NCBI RefSeq assembly: GCF_014201355.1
Contig: NZ_JACHEG010000012.1
Span: 1 to 64,000, forward strand
Source: Aliirhizobium wenxiniae
GTDB taxonomy: Bacteria > Pseudomonadota > Alphaproteobacteria > Rhizobiales > Rhizobiaceae
Direction of reading: 5' to 3'
DNA: 64,000 nt
In this document: piece after piece, positions 42,447 to 51,302 of the stretch
How positions within the stretch are numbered: position 1 is the first letter of the stretch
Layout: every line of letters begins with the position of its first letter
Notes under the pieces: generated by a model
What the model was told of the DNA's origin: nothing
Database searches by the model: none
What the model saw: only the letters and a program-made list of their open reading frames with translations
Program-made: the position numbers and the translations under genes

Positions 42447-43445
42447 TCAGGTGAACTGGCGCTGGGTCGACTCACGAATGATCAGAGCAGGCTCCAGCGT
42501 AAGATCCGTGGGTTGCGGCTTTTCTTCGATCATCGCAATGATCTTCTTCATCACCACTTCGCCGGTGGTCTGGCTACAAACGTCGACAGTTGTCAGCGGT
42601 GGCGTGACGTAGCGGCTGATCGGAATATTGTCGATCCCGGCAAAGGCGACGTCAAAGGGAACCTTGAAGCCAAGCGAACGGGCCTCGTTCATCATGCCGA
42701 TCGCCACAAGGTCATTCCAGCCGATGATCACATCCGGGCGATCTGGACGCAGCAACACGCGGGCCGCGGCGCGTTCGCCTGCTTCATTCGTCGGTTCATC
42801 CACGTCGAAGATCAGAAGTTCCACCCCTGCAGGCTCCAGGATTTGCCTCAAGCCCTGAAGGCGGTCGGCATTGGATGGTGCGCGTGAGTAGCCCATGTAA
42901 CCGAACCGCTTGAAACCCTGCCGGACGAGATATTGCGCAAGCAGCGCGGCAACCTGAACACTGTCCGTGCCCACTGTCAGGACATCATCGCGCTCTGGCT
43001 GTCCTAGAAAGGCGACCGGTTTGTCGAGTTCGGCCAGCCAGTCTGTGACGTCTTTCGGAATGCGGGCGCTGACGATCAAACCATCCGTGCGCGGCGCTAA
43101 GGCCTCCAATAGCGGGCGAACCGCTGCGATACTCTCCTCCATGTCCACGACAAAGAGATTGTAGCCGTTCGCCAGTGCCACCCGATTGGCACCCTTCACG
43201 ACATTCGAATAATGAGGATTGGCGAGATCCATCACCGCAAGCCCGATTGCAGTCGTACGGCCGGTGACCATGGCGCGGGCGAGAGAATTCTGGCTGTAGC
43301 CCAGATCCTCGATTGCTTCGCGCAGCTTCTCTTCCACTGCCGGTGAGAATGACTGCTGGCCATTCACGTATTTCGACACCGTCGCAATCGATACGCCGGC
43401 TTTCTCCGCAACATCTCGGATGGTCGGTCTTTTCGGGCGCTTCAT
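42447..43445 (-). CDS. LacI-family transcriptional regulator of the CUT1/lyase locus
   Basis: This is a 332-residue LacI repressor. The HTH is TIRDVAEKAGVSIATVSKYVNG at residues 8-29 and the hinge helix ends NSLARAMVTGRT. The effector domain has the sugar-binding fold features FMYSRAPSNADR-like loop and VAFAGIDNIPISRY near the C-terminus. It is divergent from the CUT1 sugar-binding protein gene. Two near-identical 18-bp direct repeats flank the regulator start and the transporter promoter, so repression of transporter and self is likely. Confidence 0.95.
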   Translation of the reverse strand: MKRPKRPTIRDVAEKAGVSIATVSKYVNGQQSFSPAVEEKLREAIEDLGYSQNSLARAMVTGRTTAIGLAVMDLANPHYSNVVKGANRVALANGYNLFVVDMEESIAAVRPLLEALAPRTDGLIVSARIPKDVTDWLAELDKPVAFLGQPERDDVLTVGTDSVQVAALLAQYLVRQGFKRFGYMGYSRAPSNADRLQGLRQILEPAGVELLIFDVDEPTNEAGERAAARVLLRPDRPDVIIGWNDLVAIGMMNEARSLGFKVPFDVAFAGIDNIPISRYVTPPLTTVDVCSQTTGEVVMKKIIAMIEEKPQPTDLTLEPALIIRESTQRQFT

Positions 43446-43450
43446 GCAGA

Positions 43451-43468
43451 TAAACGCTTTCCTTGTTT
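43451..43468 (+). promoter_or_regulatory. Candidate operator repeat 1 (TAAACGCTTTCCTTGTTT)
   Basis: This 18-bp sequence lies just upstream of the LacI start codon and differs by one base from the copy at 43603-43620. The AAACGNTT core resembles LacI-family operators. It could mediate autoregulation or a DNA loop with the second copy, 152 bp away. Confidence 0.5.
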
Positions 43469-43602
43469 TCTTCTGTTCAACGCAACTACCGCTGATGCGG
43501 ATTTCGTTCCCATCTCGAGTGTTGACAATAACACATTATTTTCCGCGATTTCGGTTGATCCATATCATTCTATCCAGCTCCCGCCGCGCTAAAAATATCA
43601 GT

Positions 43603-43620
43603 TAAACGTTTTCCTTGTTT
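43603..43620 (+). promoter_or_regulatory. Candidate operator repeat 2 (TAAACGTTTTCCTTGTTT)
   Basis: This copy contains the perfect CG-centred palindrome AAACGTTT (43604-43611), the usual core of a LacI-family site, about 115 bp upstream of the sugar-binding protein start. It is the more likely main operator of the pair. Confidence 0.55.
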
Positions 43621-43732
43621 GGGAGGCGTGCCTTTGAGCGCTGGCTTAGAGGAAAGCGGCTCTGCCGGGGACAGACGTTTGGCATGTTCTGGAGGCGTGC
43701 AGGGCGAATGGCTATTTTAGAGGAGGTTTCCC

Positions 43733-45022
43733 ATGAGGAAGGTAAGGGCGTTCGCGTTTGCAGCGCTGGCAAGCACGACGATGGTGTCTACAGCCTATTC
43801 GGCAGAGACGATCAATGTCTGGATGCGATACGGCGATGCCGAACGGCCGACGATTGCGCGCATCGTTGACGGGTTTACGGCCGAGACAGGGATCAAGGTA
43901 GACCTTTTTCTCGCAAATATCGATTTCGAAACGCGTCTCACACGTGCCGCCGCGGGTGGCAGCCTGCCGGATCTGGTTGTCAACGACGCCACTTTCATGG
44001 GGCAGTTGCTCGATATGGGGGTGGTCAAGCCGATCGATCGCGCGTCTTTGAAGGGCGGTGACGAGCTTCACGATGTCGCCTGGAACAGTGTTCAGGCCGC
44101 CGATGGAAACTATTACGGCGTGCCGACATCGGCGCAGGCTTTTGCGGTCTTCATCCGCAAGGACTGGCGTGAAAAGCTCGGCTATGACGTGCCCAAGACC
44201 TGGGAAGATCTCTACAATCTGGCGAAGGCCTTTACGGAAAACGATCCTGACGGGAATGGCAAGAAGGACACCTACGGCTATGTCATGCCGCTTTCCGGCA
44301 CGCGTGGGTATGCATCCTGGTTCATGTCCGATCTGATCTGGCAGGCGGGCGGCGATTTCCTTCAGCAGAAGGGTGATGCCTATGTTTCGTCCATGGCAAC
44401 GCCTGCTGTCGAAAAGGCCGTAACCTTCGCACGCAAGATGATCTGCGATGGTTATGCGCAGCCGGCCGCAATCACATCGACCACCGGCGACACACTGCCG
44501 GTCTTCGTCTCGGGACAAGGCGGGATCTTCCGCTCCGGGCCTTATCATATCGCGGCGTTTACGCGTGAACCGGGACGTGACAAGTTCGAGGTCGTCGCCC
44601 CACCCGCCGGCCCTGCCGGTCAGGCCGAACTTGCCGAAGGCGAGGCCGCATTCGTTATGGCTTCGACAAAGCATGAGGCAGAAGCAAAGCAGTTCATCGA
44701 GTATCTGGTTTCGAAGAAGGGCCAGGAAACCGGCATGGCCGCCGGTACCGGGGACAACGCGATTGTCCGCCTGTCGGTCAACAAGAATGTCGATGTGGTA
44801 AAGGTCCAGCCCGATCCTGCCTGGGGCGTTTTCGCCGATCTTTATGCCACGAATGCACGCTACTTCCCGCGCGTGCCGAACTGGAAGCCGATCCGTCAGG
44901 TCGCAGCCGATGGCCTCAATCAGATCCTCTCCAGTTGCAACTCCGACATCATGTCCGGGCTGCAGGGGCTCGACGAAGCTCTTAATGCGGAACTGAAACT
45001 TCAAGAGGTCCTGGCCAAGTAA
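43733..45022 (+). CDS. CUT1-family extracellular sugar-binding protein
   Basis: This is a 429-residue periplasmic solute-binding protein (SBP_bac_1) for an oligosaccharide or polyol transporter. Signal peptide: MRKVRAFAFAALASTTMVSTAYS. The mature start has INVWMRYGDAERPT, then a family-typical GVPTSAQAFAVFIRKDWREKLG segment and an ENDPDGNGKKDTYGY loop that looks like a calcium-binding site, as in several alginate/oligosaccharide-binding proteins. The gene heads an operon of two permeases, an ATPase and a heparinase II/III-like lyase. Acidic oligosaccharide uptake is a reasonable inference. Confidence 0.93.
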   Translation: MRKVRAFAFAALASTTMVSTAYSAETINVWMRYGDAERPTIARIVDGFTAETGIKVDLFLANIDFETRLTRAAAGGSLPDLVVNDATFMGQLLDMGVVKPIDRASLKGGDELHDVAWNSVQAADGNYYGVPTSAQAFAVFIRKDWREKLGYDVPKTWEDLYNLAKAFTENDPDGNGKKDTYGYVMPLSGTRGYASWFMSDLIWQAGGDFLQQKGDAYVSSMATPAVEKAVTFARKMICDGYAQPAAITSTTGDTLPVFVSGQGGIFRSGPYHIAAFTREPGRDKFEVVAPPAGPAGQAELAEGEAAFVMASTKHEAEAKQFIEYLVSKKGQETGMAAGTGDNAIVRLSVNKNVDVVKVQPDPAWGVFADLYATNARYFPRVPNWKPIRQVAADGLNQILSSCNSDIMSGLQGLDEALNAELKLQEVLAK

Positions 45023-45036
45023 CCTCTCAGGCAACA

Positions 45037-45075
45037 TTGGCGCCGCGTGACCGTCTTTGAGTGACGCGGCGCCAA
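45037..45075 (+). promoter_or_regulatory. Intercistronic hairpin after the CUT1 binding-protein gene
   Basis: A perfect 12-bp stem (45037-45048 with 45064-45075) with a 15-nt loop begins 14 nt past the binding-protein stop, before the first permease. There is no T-run. It probably protects the binding-protein message or lowers permease expression, as in the other sugar operon at 13083-13113. Confidence 0.8.
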
Positions 45076-45179
45076 CCCGGCAAATCTGCCGGCCAATTCC
45101 TCACCGTAATACTCGCAATTTATCGCCCGAGCGCCACCCGGCGCTCGCCAGGATTTCCTGGTGCCAAGCGGAGGAGCAT

Positions 45180-46061
45180 ATGTGGTTTCACTCTAAACGC
45201 CTGAGATGGATCGTTCCCTGGCTGTTTCTGGCTCCGGCCCTGATCATCTTCACATGGTTCAAGTTCGTGCCCATTATCAAAGGGCTGTTCATGAGCTTCT
45301 ACAAGGTGCGCTTTTCAGGATCGGATCAATGGGTCGGGCTTGCCAATTTCGAGCGCGCTCTTTCCGACAGCGCCCTGCATGCGGCAAGCCTGAACACGCT
45401 GATCTATGTCGTCTCGACGACAATCGCGGGCGGTATCTTCGCCTTCGCCGTCGCGTTGGCGCTCGAAGGTCAGGCCCGGCACATACGGTTGATCCGCACC
45501 GCGATCTTCATTCCAGCAGTAACCTCGATCGCTGTTCTCGCTGAAATCTGGCGGATCCTGTTCTATCCCGGCGCAGATGGGGTCGTGAACCAGATGCTCG
45601 GCGTTTTCGCCGTCGGGCCGCAGGGCTTCATGTCCGATCCCGATCAGGCGCTCTTCATCGTCATTCTGATGCAGATATGGAAGAACGTTCCTTATAACAT
45701 GATGATCTTCATCGCCGGTCTCGCAAGCATCAACCGTGAGCTCTACGATGCTGCGTCCGTCGATGGGGCCAGCGCGTTTCGCAAGCTCTGGCACGTCACC
45801 ATTCCCGGCCTCGTCCCCGCATTCTCAGTCGTTGTCATGCTCTCGCTCATTCGCGGCTTTCGCGTCTTCACCGAGGTCTACACCACGACCGGTGGCGGCC
45901 CGGCTAATGCCACCGAAGTCATCATGACGAATATCTTCAAAGCCGGTTTTGAACGCTTCGACTACGGCTATGCCGCCGCGGTTTCCTTCCTGCTGTTCGC
46001 CTTCACCGTATGCCTGACAATCGTGCATGTCAGCGTGAAGAACCGGATCGATCGGACCTGA
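45180..46061 (+). CDS. CUT1 sugar ABC transporter permease (MalF/UgpA-like)
   Basis: This is a 293-residue inner-membrane permease with about six hydrophobic segments. The EAA coupling motif reads ELYDAASVDGASAFRKLWHVTIPGL near residue 200, the docking site for the ATPase. I chose ATG 45180 because GGAGGAG precedes it; the upstream frame to 45057 has no membrane signal. It forms the channel with the MalG-like permease at 46072. Confidence 0.95.
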   Translation: MWFHSKRLRWIVPWLFLAPALIIFTWFKFVPIIKGLFMSFYKVRFSGSDQWVGLANFERALSDSALHAASLNTLIYVVSTTIAGGIFAFAVALALEGQARHIRLIRTAIFIPAVTSIAVLAEIWRILFYPGADGVVNQMLGVFAVGPQGFMSDPDQALFIVILMQIWKNVPYNMMIFIAGLASINRELYDAASVDGASAFRKLWHVTIPGLVPAFSVVVMLSLIRGFRVFTEVYTTTGGGPANATEVIMTNIFKAGFERFDYGYAAAVSFLLFAFTVCLTIVHVSVKNRIDRT

Positions 46062-46071
46062 GGAGCTTCCG

Positions 46072-46911
46072 ATGAAAATGACACTCCCGCAACGCATCGC
46101 CCGCGGTCTGGTCTATGCTCTGTTGCTCATCGTATTCTGCGGTCCCTTCTGGGGCATCCTGGCGACCGCCTTTACAAAGAATACGGTTCAGCCGGGCCAG
46201 CTTGTCCTGTGGCCTAGCAATCCGACTTTCGATCACTTCATCTACGCGTGGTCTGAAGTCAAAATCTGGATCTACCTCTTCAACTCATTGTTCGTCGTCG
46301 CGATCGCAACGGTGCTGCAGACATTTGTCAGTGCACTCGCCGCCTATGCGCTGGCTCGCAAGAGGTTTCGCGGTGCAGCCATCGTCAGCCTTGCGATCAT
46401 TTCGACAATGATGCTGCCCGATGAGGTTATTGCGATCCCGCTCTATCTCATCCTGCATGCAGAACTGCCGCTGCTACATACATCGATCTACAATACCTAT
46501 GCGGCCATGATCCTGCCGGTCGTCGGCTGGGCCTTCTCCGTCTTCCTTCTGACGGAGTTCATGAAGGCTATTCCGCGTGACCTTGAAGATGCAGCACGCG
46601 TGGACGGCGCCAATGAACTGCAGATCTTCTGGCGTGTGGTGCTGCCGCTCGTCAGGCCGGCGCTTGGTACGGCAACCATCTTCGGTTTCCTGATGATCTG
46701 GGATCAGTATCTGCTGCCGCTGATCGCCGTCGATGATCGCAATCTCTACACGCTCCCCGTCATCCTGCGCTCCCTGCGCGTCGACGAGGTGCTTCAGCAA
46801 AACATCTTCATCGCCGTCACAGTCGTCGCCACGGTGCCCTGCATCGTCGTCTATCTCCTGCTTCAGAAACAGTTCAATCGCGGGCTGATGTCCGGCGCGG
46901 TCAAGGGCTGA
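46072..46911 (+). CDS. CUT1 sugar ABC transporter permease (MalG/UgpE-like)
   Basis: This is a 279-residue inner-membrane permease with about six hydrophobic segments and the EAA motif DLEDAARVDGANELQIFWRVVLPL. It follows the other permease by 10 nt, with GAGGAG before its ATG. It completes the heterodimeric channel of the CUT1 importer. The substrate is set by the binding protein and remains unknown. Confidence 0.95.
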   Translation: MKMTLPQRIARGLVYALLLIVFCGPFWGILATAFTKNTVQPGQLVLWPSNPTFDHFIYAWSEVKIWIYLFNSLFVVAIATVLQTFVSALAAYALARKRFRGAAIVSLAIISTMMLPDEVIAIPLYLILHAELPLLHTSIYNTYAAMILPVVGWAFSVFLLTEFMKAIPRDLEDAARVDGANELQIFWRVVLPLVRPALGTATIFGFLMIWDQYLLPLIAVDDRNLYTLPVILRSLRVDEVLQQNIFIAVTVVATVPCIVVYLLLQKQFNRGLMSGAVKG

Positions 46912-46925
46912 AGCGAAAGGTTCGG

Positions 46926-48029
46926 GTGAATAAAATGGGTTCAGTTAGCCTTCACAATGTCAACAAGTCCTTCAAGGCCGTCGATGTCATTCACGATGTC
47001 GCTCTTGAGATCGAAGACGGAGAGTTCTGCGTCCTGATCGGTCCTTCGGGATCGGGGAAATCGACCCTGCTCCGGATCATTGCCGGCCTGGAAGAGGTCT
47101 CGAGCGGAACCGTTTCGATCAACGGCAAGGATGTTACGGAGCTTGCCCCGAAACAGCGGGATATCGCGATGGTGTTCCAGACCTACGCGCTCTACCCGCA
47201 GATGACAGTCGCCGAAAACATGGGGTTCGCGCTGAAACTGGCGGGAATGCCGAAAGCTGAAATCGCGGAAAAGGTAAAGCAGACGGCGCGCATGCTGGAG
47301 CTGGAGCCATTGCTCGATCGTCTTCCAAAGGCACTGTCTGGCGGTCAGCGGCAACGCGTCTCGATGGGCCGCGCTATCGTGCGTGATCCTTCTGTTTTCC
47401 TGTTCGACGAACCGCTTTCGAATCTGGACGCCAAGCTTCGTGTCCAGGTGCGCGGCGAAATCGCCGACCTTCACAAGCGTCTCGGTACGACTTCGATCTA
47501 CGTGACGCATGACCAGGTCGAGGCCATGACGCTAGGCCAGAAGATCGTCGTGCTGTGGGACGGACGCGTGGAACAGGCGGGGCCGCCGCTGACGCTTTAC
47601 AACGATCCGGTCAACACATTCGTCGCCAGCTTCCTCGGCACGCCATCGATCAATCTGATCGAGGCCCGTGTCGAATTAAACGGCGGTGAAGCTGCCGCGC
47701 GCCTCACGGACGGAGCATTGCTTCCATTGGGAGCCGCCCAGGATTTCACGGAAGGTCAGGCGATCCTTTATGGCATCCGGCCGGAGCATGTCGGAATCGT
47801 TGCCGGCCGGCAGGAAGGCGGTATCGCCGCCACCATTCACGCGGTCGAAAATACCGGCTCGGACATGGTGATCCTTTCGGATGCACAAGGATTCCGTGTC
47901 TCCGCCGCCTTCAAGGAGCAACGGCCTCTGGAGGCGGGACAGATCGTGACGCTTATCCCGGACCATTCCAAGGTGCGCGTATTCGATGCGGAAAGCGGAA
48001 AACGCATCCGTCGTCGTGAAGACGGCTGA
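46926..48029 (+). CDS. CUT1 sugar ABC transporter ATP-binding protein (UgpC/MsmK-like)
   Basis: This is a 367-residue ATPase with Walker A GPSGSGKST (around residue 40), Q-loop MVFQTYALYPQMTV, signature LSGGQRQRVSMGRAIV and DEPLSNLD, followed by a TOBE regulatory domain (IRPEHVGIV near residue 280). It follows the permease by 14 nt. The likely start is GTG 46926 with AAAGG upstream; an in-frame ATG at 46935 is the alternative. It energises uptake for the same locus. Confidence 0.95.
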   Translation: MNKMGSVSLHNVNKSFKAVDVIHDVALEIEDGEFCVLIGPSGSGKSTLLRIIAGLEEVSSGTVSINGKDVTELAPKQRDIAMVFQTYALYPQMTVAENMGFALKLAGMPKAEIAEKVKQTARMLELEPLLDRLPKALSGGQRQRVSMGRAIVRDPSVFLFDEPLSNLDAKLRVQVRGEIADLHKRLGTTSIYVTHDQVEAMTLGQKIVVLWDGRVEQAGPPLTLYNDPVNTFVASFLGTPSINLIEARVELNGGEAAARLTDGALLPLGAAQDFTEGQAILYGIRPEHVGIVAGRQEGGIAATIHAVENTGSDMVILSDAQGFRVSAAFKEQRPLEAGQIVTLIPDHSKVRVFDAESGKRIRRREDG

Positions 48030-48103
48030 ACCATCAGAAATAACGGAAGTGGCGCGCCAGCCGGTTCTGGAACCGACGGCGCTGCCCGAATGGGAATATC
48101 GAA

Positions 48104-50044
48104 ATGTTCAAAGACGCGATGAAGATCGAACAACTTCTCAAGGGATTGTCCGAAAACCGAAACTGGAAGCCGTTTCCCGGCATTCAGGATCGATCTCAGT
48201 GGAAGGCCATCGCTGGTGATCCGAATCTGAAAGTCGCGGCGGAGGCGATGATCGCGGTCGCGGATCTTTTGCTGGATCAGGAGATCGATCCGCTGACCGG
48301 CTCCATGTACATGAATTTCATGACGAATGGCGACCGGCTTCTCTATGAGGAGAACTACTTTCGCCGCCGCTACGAACTTTCCCATCTTGTCATCGCCGAG
48401 TGCCTGAAAGCCGACGGAACCTATCTTCCTAAGATCATCGACTACCTCTGGGAAATCCTGGGCGAAATAAGCTGGTGCGTGCCCGCGCATAATTTTGCCG
48501 GGCAACACGACATGGTGATGTTCAAGCAGCCCAATCCCTGGAAGGAGGACGATCCGCTTCCGGTTCCGGGCGACGACTATCTCGATCTCTTCGCCTGCGA
48601 AACGGCGGCAACGCTGGCCGAGGCATGTTATCTGTTGAAGCACACCCTGCTCGAAACCGTTCCGTCGCTTTATTATCGCATCCAGGGCGAGATCGATCGC
48701 CGTGCGCTGAAGCTTCTCGAAGGACCGAAACATTACGGCTGGTATCTAGGCCGCAACAACTGGACGGCATGGTGCGCACATAATCTTTTGCTTGCCGCCT
48801 GCTATACCGTTGAGGACGACCAGCGGCTGGCTGCCATAGCCATGAAGCTGATGGTGCCGATGCAGCGCTTTTTCGACACGATAGAGCCATCCGGAGCTTG
48901 CATCGAAGGTCCGGGTTACTGGGTGGTCAGCGCCGGGCGGCTTGCCGGTTTTGTCAGTCTTGTCGAGGAACGCTTCGGTATCGATCTGAAGGCGGGGGAC
49001 AATCAGAAGTTCCGCAATTTCGGGGAGCATATATTGCCGCTCAATATCGGCGGTAACCTCTTCGTCAACTTCGCGGATGGCAGTCTGAAGATCGATCTGG
49101 ATCAGGGGCTGCTCAGCCGCTATGCGAGCCTTATCGGCTCTGACCAACTGTCCGGTCTTGTCGCCGATGATATCGACCGTTCGGCCCGTCACAAGCTCGC
49201 TAATCCGGGCCGGGGCCGTGGGCGCAATGATTACGCCCGCCAGTTTCTCGTTCACCTGACCCGATTGCTTTTCTGGACACCGGAAAACAGAAAATCGGCG
49301 GCAAGGACATGTGAGAAAAGCGTCTGGCTCGCCGACATGCAGATGATGATTGCCCGATCCGAGGAAAAGGCCGGCGCCGGGCTAATGTTGAGCGCGATTG
49401 CCGGCAGCAATGACCCGGAGGTCAACCATCACTCCCATAACGACGTTGGTCATTTCAGCGTCTATCTGGACGGTGAGCCGATGATTATCGATCTGGGACA
49501 GGGGGCCTATTCGCGCGCCACTTTCACCGAGACGCGATATGATATGTGGCATATCAGTTCGAAGGGGCACAACGTTCCGGCCGTGAACGGCTACCTCCAA
49601 TATGCGGGAAAAGGCTCGCAAGCGCGCGATGTGGCGTACCGCCACGAAGGTACCAGCAGCTATCTGTCTCTCGACGCAAGCCCTGCCTATTTCCGTGATC
49701 CAGGATCGCGGCGAATGATCCGACACCTCAATTTCAGCCATGACACGGCAAAGATAGAGATCAGCGACGAGATCGATTTGAGGGAGCCGCTCACCCGCTT
49801 TGAACTTCCTCTTCATGTCTCCGATCGAAAAATAGTGGTTGGGACTGACGGGGTGTGCCGGCTCTACGGGAAACACAGCGTACTGGTCATTACCCCGAAA
49901 AATCTTCGCGTCACCGGTTTGGAGCCGATCGAGATTACAGACCCGCGCCACCTCGATGTCTGGGGAAGCCGGGTTTTCAAGATCGGTTTCGAGGCGATTG
50001 ACATCGAAAAGGCGATCTTCGGTTTCTCGATCGAGATCGGTTGA
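48104..50044 (+). CDS. Heparinase II/III-like polysaccharide lyase family protein
   Basis: This is a 646-residue protein of the heparinase II/III fold: an alpha/alpha toroid (NNWTAWCAHN at residues 218-227; CIEGPGYW from residue 266) and a C-terminal beta-sandwich with the family motif NHHSHNDVGHFSVYLDG (residues 441-457) that supplies a metal-binding histidine and aspartate. No signal peptide is visible, so it would act on imported oligosaccharides in the cytoplasm and yield unsaturated uronic acids. It lies 75 nt past the CUT1 ATPase gene. The polymer could be alginate, a glycosaminoglycan or a plant uronate; the sequence cannot decide. Confidence 0.85.
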   Translation: MFKDAMKIEQLLKGLSENRNWKPFPGIQDRSQWKAIAGDPNLKVAAEAMIAVADLLLDQEIDPLTGSMYMNFMTNGDRLLYEENYFRRRYELSHLVIAECLKADGTYLPKIIDYLWEILGEISWCVPAHNFAGQHDMVMFKQPNPWKEDDPLPVPGDDYLDLFACETAATLAEACYLLKHTLLETVPSLYYRIQGEIDRRALKLLEGPKHYGWYLGRNNWTAWCAHNLLLAACYTVEDDQRLAAIAMKLMVPMQRFFDTIEPSGACIEGPGYWVVSAGRLAGFVSLVEERFGIDLKAGDNQKFRNFGEHILPLNIGGNLFVNFADGSLKIDLDQGLLSRYASLIGSDQLSGLVADDIDRSARHKLANPGRGRGRNDYARQFLVHLTRLLFWTPENRKSAARTCEKSVWLADMQMMIARSEEKAGAGLMLSAIAGSNDPEVNHHSHNDVGHFSVYLDGEPMIIDLGQGAYSRATFTETRYDMWHISSKGHNVPAVNGYLQYAGKGSQARDVAYRHEGTSSYLSLDASPAYFRDPGSRRMIRHLNFSHDTAKIEISDEIDLREPLTRFELPLHVSDRKIVVGTDGVCRLYGKHSVLVITPKNLRVTGLEPIEITDPRHLDVWGSRVFKIGFEAIDIEKAIFGFSIEIG

Positions 50045-50219
50045 TCTCCGCCTAGCGCTTTCGCTGATCCATCATAGGGTGAGTGAAAGCGCCGCCGATG
50101 TTCGCACCTGGGCTTCGTGCCGGTGCCGAAAGATAGCATATCGTGAGGGATGTGGCATATGTTGTCGGAAGCGGAAGCTCCGATCTGGCAGTCATTATCG
50201 AAATCACGAGATCCAACCC

Positions 50220-51125
50220 ATGAACATCAAGCAACTGGAAGTGCTTCGCACGCTTCTGGCAACCGGCTCGACGATTGCCGCTGCAAAGACGATGGGGCTT
50301 AGTCAGTCAGGTGTCAGCCGCATGCTGCAGCAGCTGGAGCAGGATCTCTCGATCACGTTGTTTGCGCGTGACAAGGGCCGTCTCATCGCGACGCCCGAGG
50401 CGCTTGCGCTGGGCCATGACGCGGAAAATATTCTTCTTGCCGTGGACCGTATGTCCAGCCATGCGGAAGATCTGCGCAGCGGCGCGTCCGGCCCGGAGAT
50501 CGTGCGTATCGGGCTGCCAAGTAGCATGTGGGAAAATTTCGCTCCGGCCATGCTGGTGGATTATATTCGCGCCTTCCCCGGAGTGCGTATCGAAACCTTT
50601 TTCGAAAGCACGACGGCAATCAACAAGCTGGTGGGCGAGAGGGTCATCGATATCGGCTTCCTGCGCATGGAAGGCGAGACCGGTCCGGGGATTGTGGTCG
50701 ACAAGGTGGCAAGCGGCACGAGTGTCTGCGTCGTGCCGAAGGACCACCCGTTGGCGGAACTGGAAACAATCTCGGCAAAGGACCTGCGCAATGTACCGCT
50801 GGTTCTCATCGGCCGGCAGAGACCGAACCGGATGGCGCTCGACCAGCAGTTTGCACGCGCCGGCGTGAAGCAGATGGTGAAGATCGAGACGCATACCAAC
50901 AGTTCCGCCTGTGCCTATGTTGCGCAAGGGTTGGGGGTGTCGATCATCAGCAGTTTCTACGCCAATCTTTATCGGCATCTGCCTGTCGTGCAGCGCCCTT
51001 TCGTTCCACAGGCTAGGCAGGATTTCGGCCTGGCGCGCGCTGCGGGCTTTCCGCTGTCGATCGCGGCGCAAGCCTTGAGCGATGCTTTGCAGCGGCAAAT
51101 TCAGCTTTCTCAAAAAATCGAATGA
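50220..51125 (+). CDS. LysR-family transcriptional regulator
   Basis: This is a 301-residue LysR regulator: MNIKQLEVLRTLLATGS then a recognition region (AAKTMGLSQSGVSRMLQQLE), with the effector domain after residue 90. The start is ATG 50220; the frame is open upstream to 49839 within the lyase gene, so that part is excluded. It lies 177 nt before the peptide-type ABC operon on the same strand and may activate it, or be linked to the lyase operon upstream. Neither target is proven. Confidence 0.93.
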   Translation: MNIKQLEVLRTLLATGSTIAAAKTMGLSQSGVSRMLQQLEQDLSITLFARDKGRLIATPEALALGHDAENILLAVDRMSSHAEDLRSGASGPEIVRIGLPSSMWENFAPAMLVDYIRAFPGVRIETFFESTTAINKLVGERVIDIGFLRMEGETGPGIVVDKVASGTSVCVVPKDHPLAELETISAKDLRNVPLVLIGRQRPNRMALDQQFARAGVKQMVKIETHTNSSACAYVAQGLGVSIISSFYANLYRHLPVVQRPFVPQARQDFGLARAAGFPLSIAAQALSDALQRQIQLSQKIE

Positions 51126-51302
51126 GATTAGCTAATTAATCTTGAAACTTGGGCTTTCCGGACGGCGAATTGCGGCCCGCGAGATGCATAGGTATATGAC
51201 AAAATCGCATAATATTGCGCTTCTAAAATCATTTCGTCATAGCCTTAATTAACGAAACCGATGCTGGCGGAATGGAAAGCCGCCTTCAATCGTGGGGAAA
51301 CA

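Noticed and set aside
42059..42475. A 138-codon minus-strand frame in the region after adhE
   Set aside because: No family, no ribosome-binding site and Arg/Ser/Pro-rich composition; it partly overlaps the LacI gene end. I list the region as unexplained instead.
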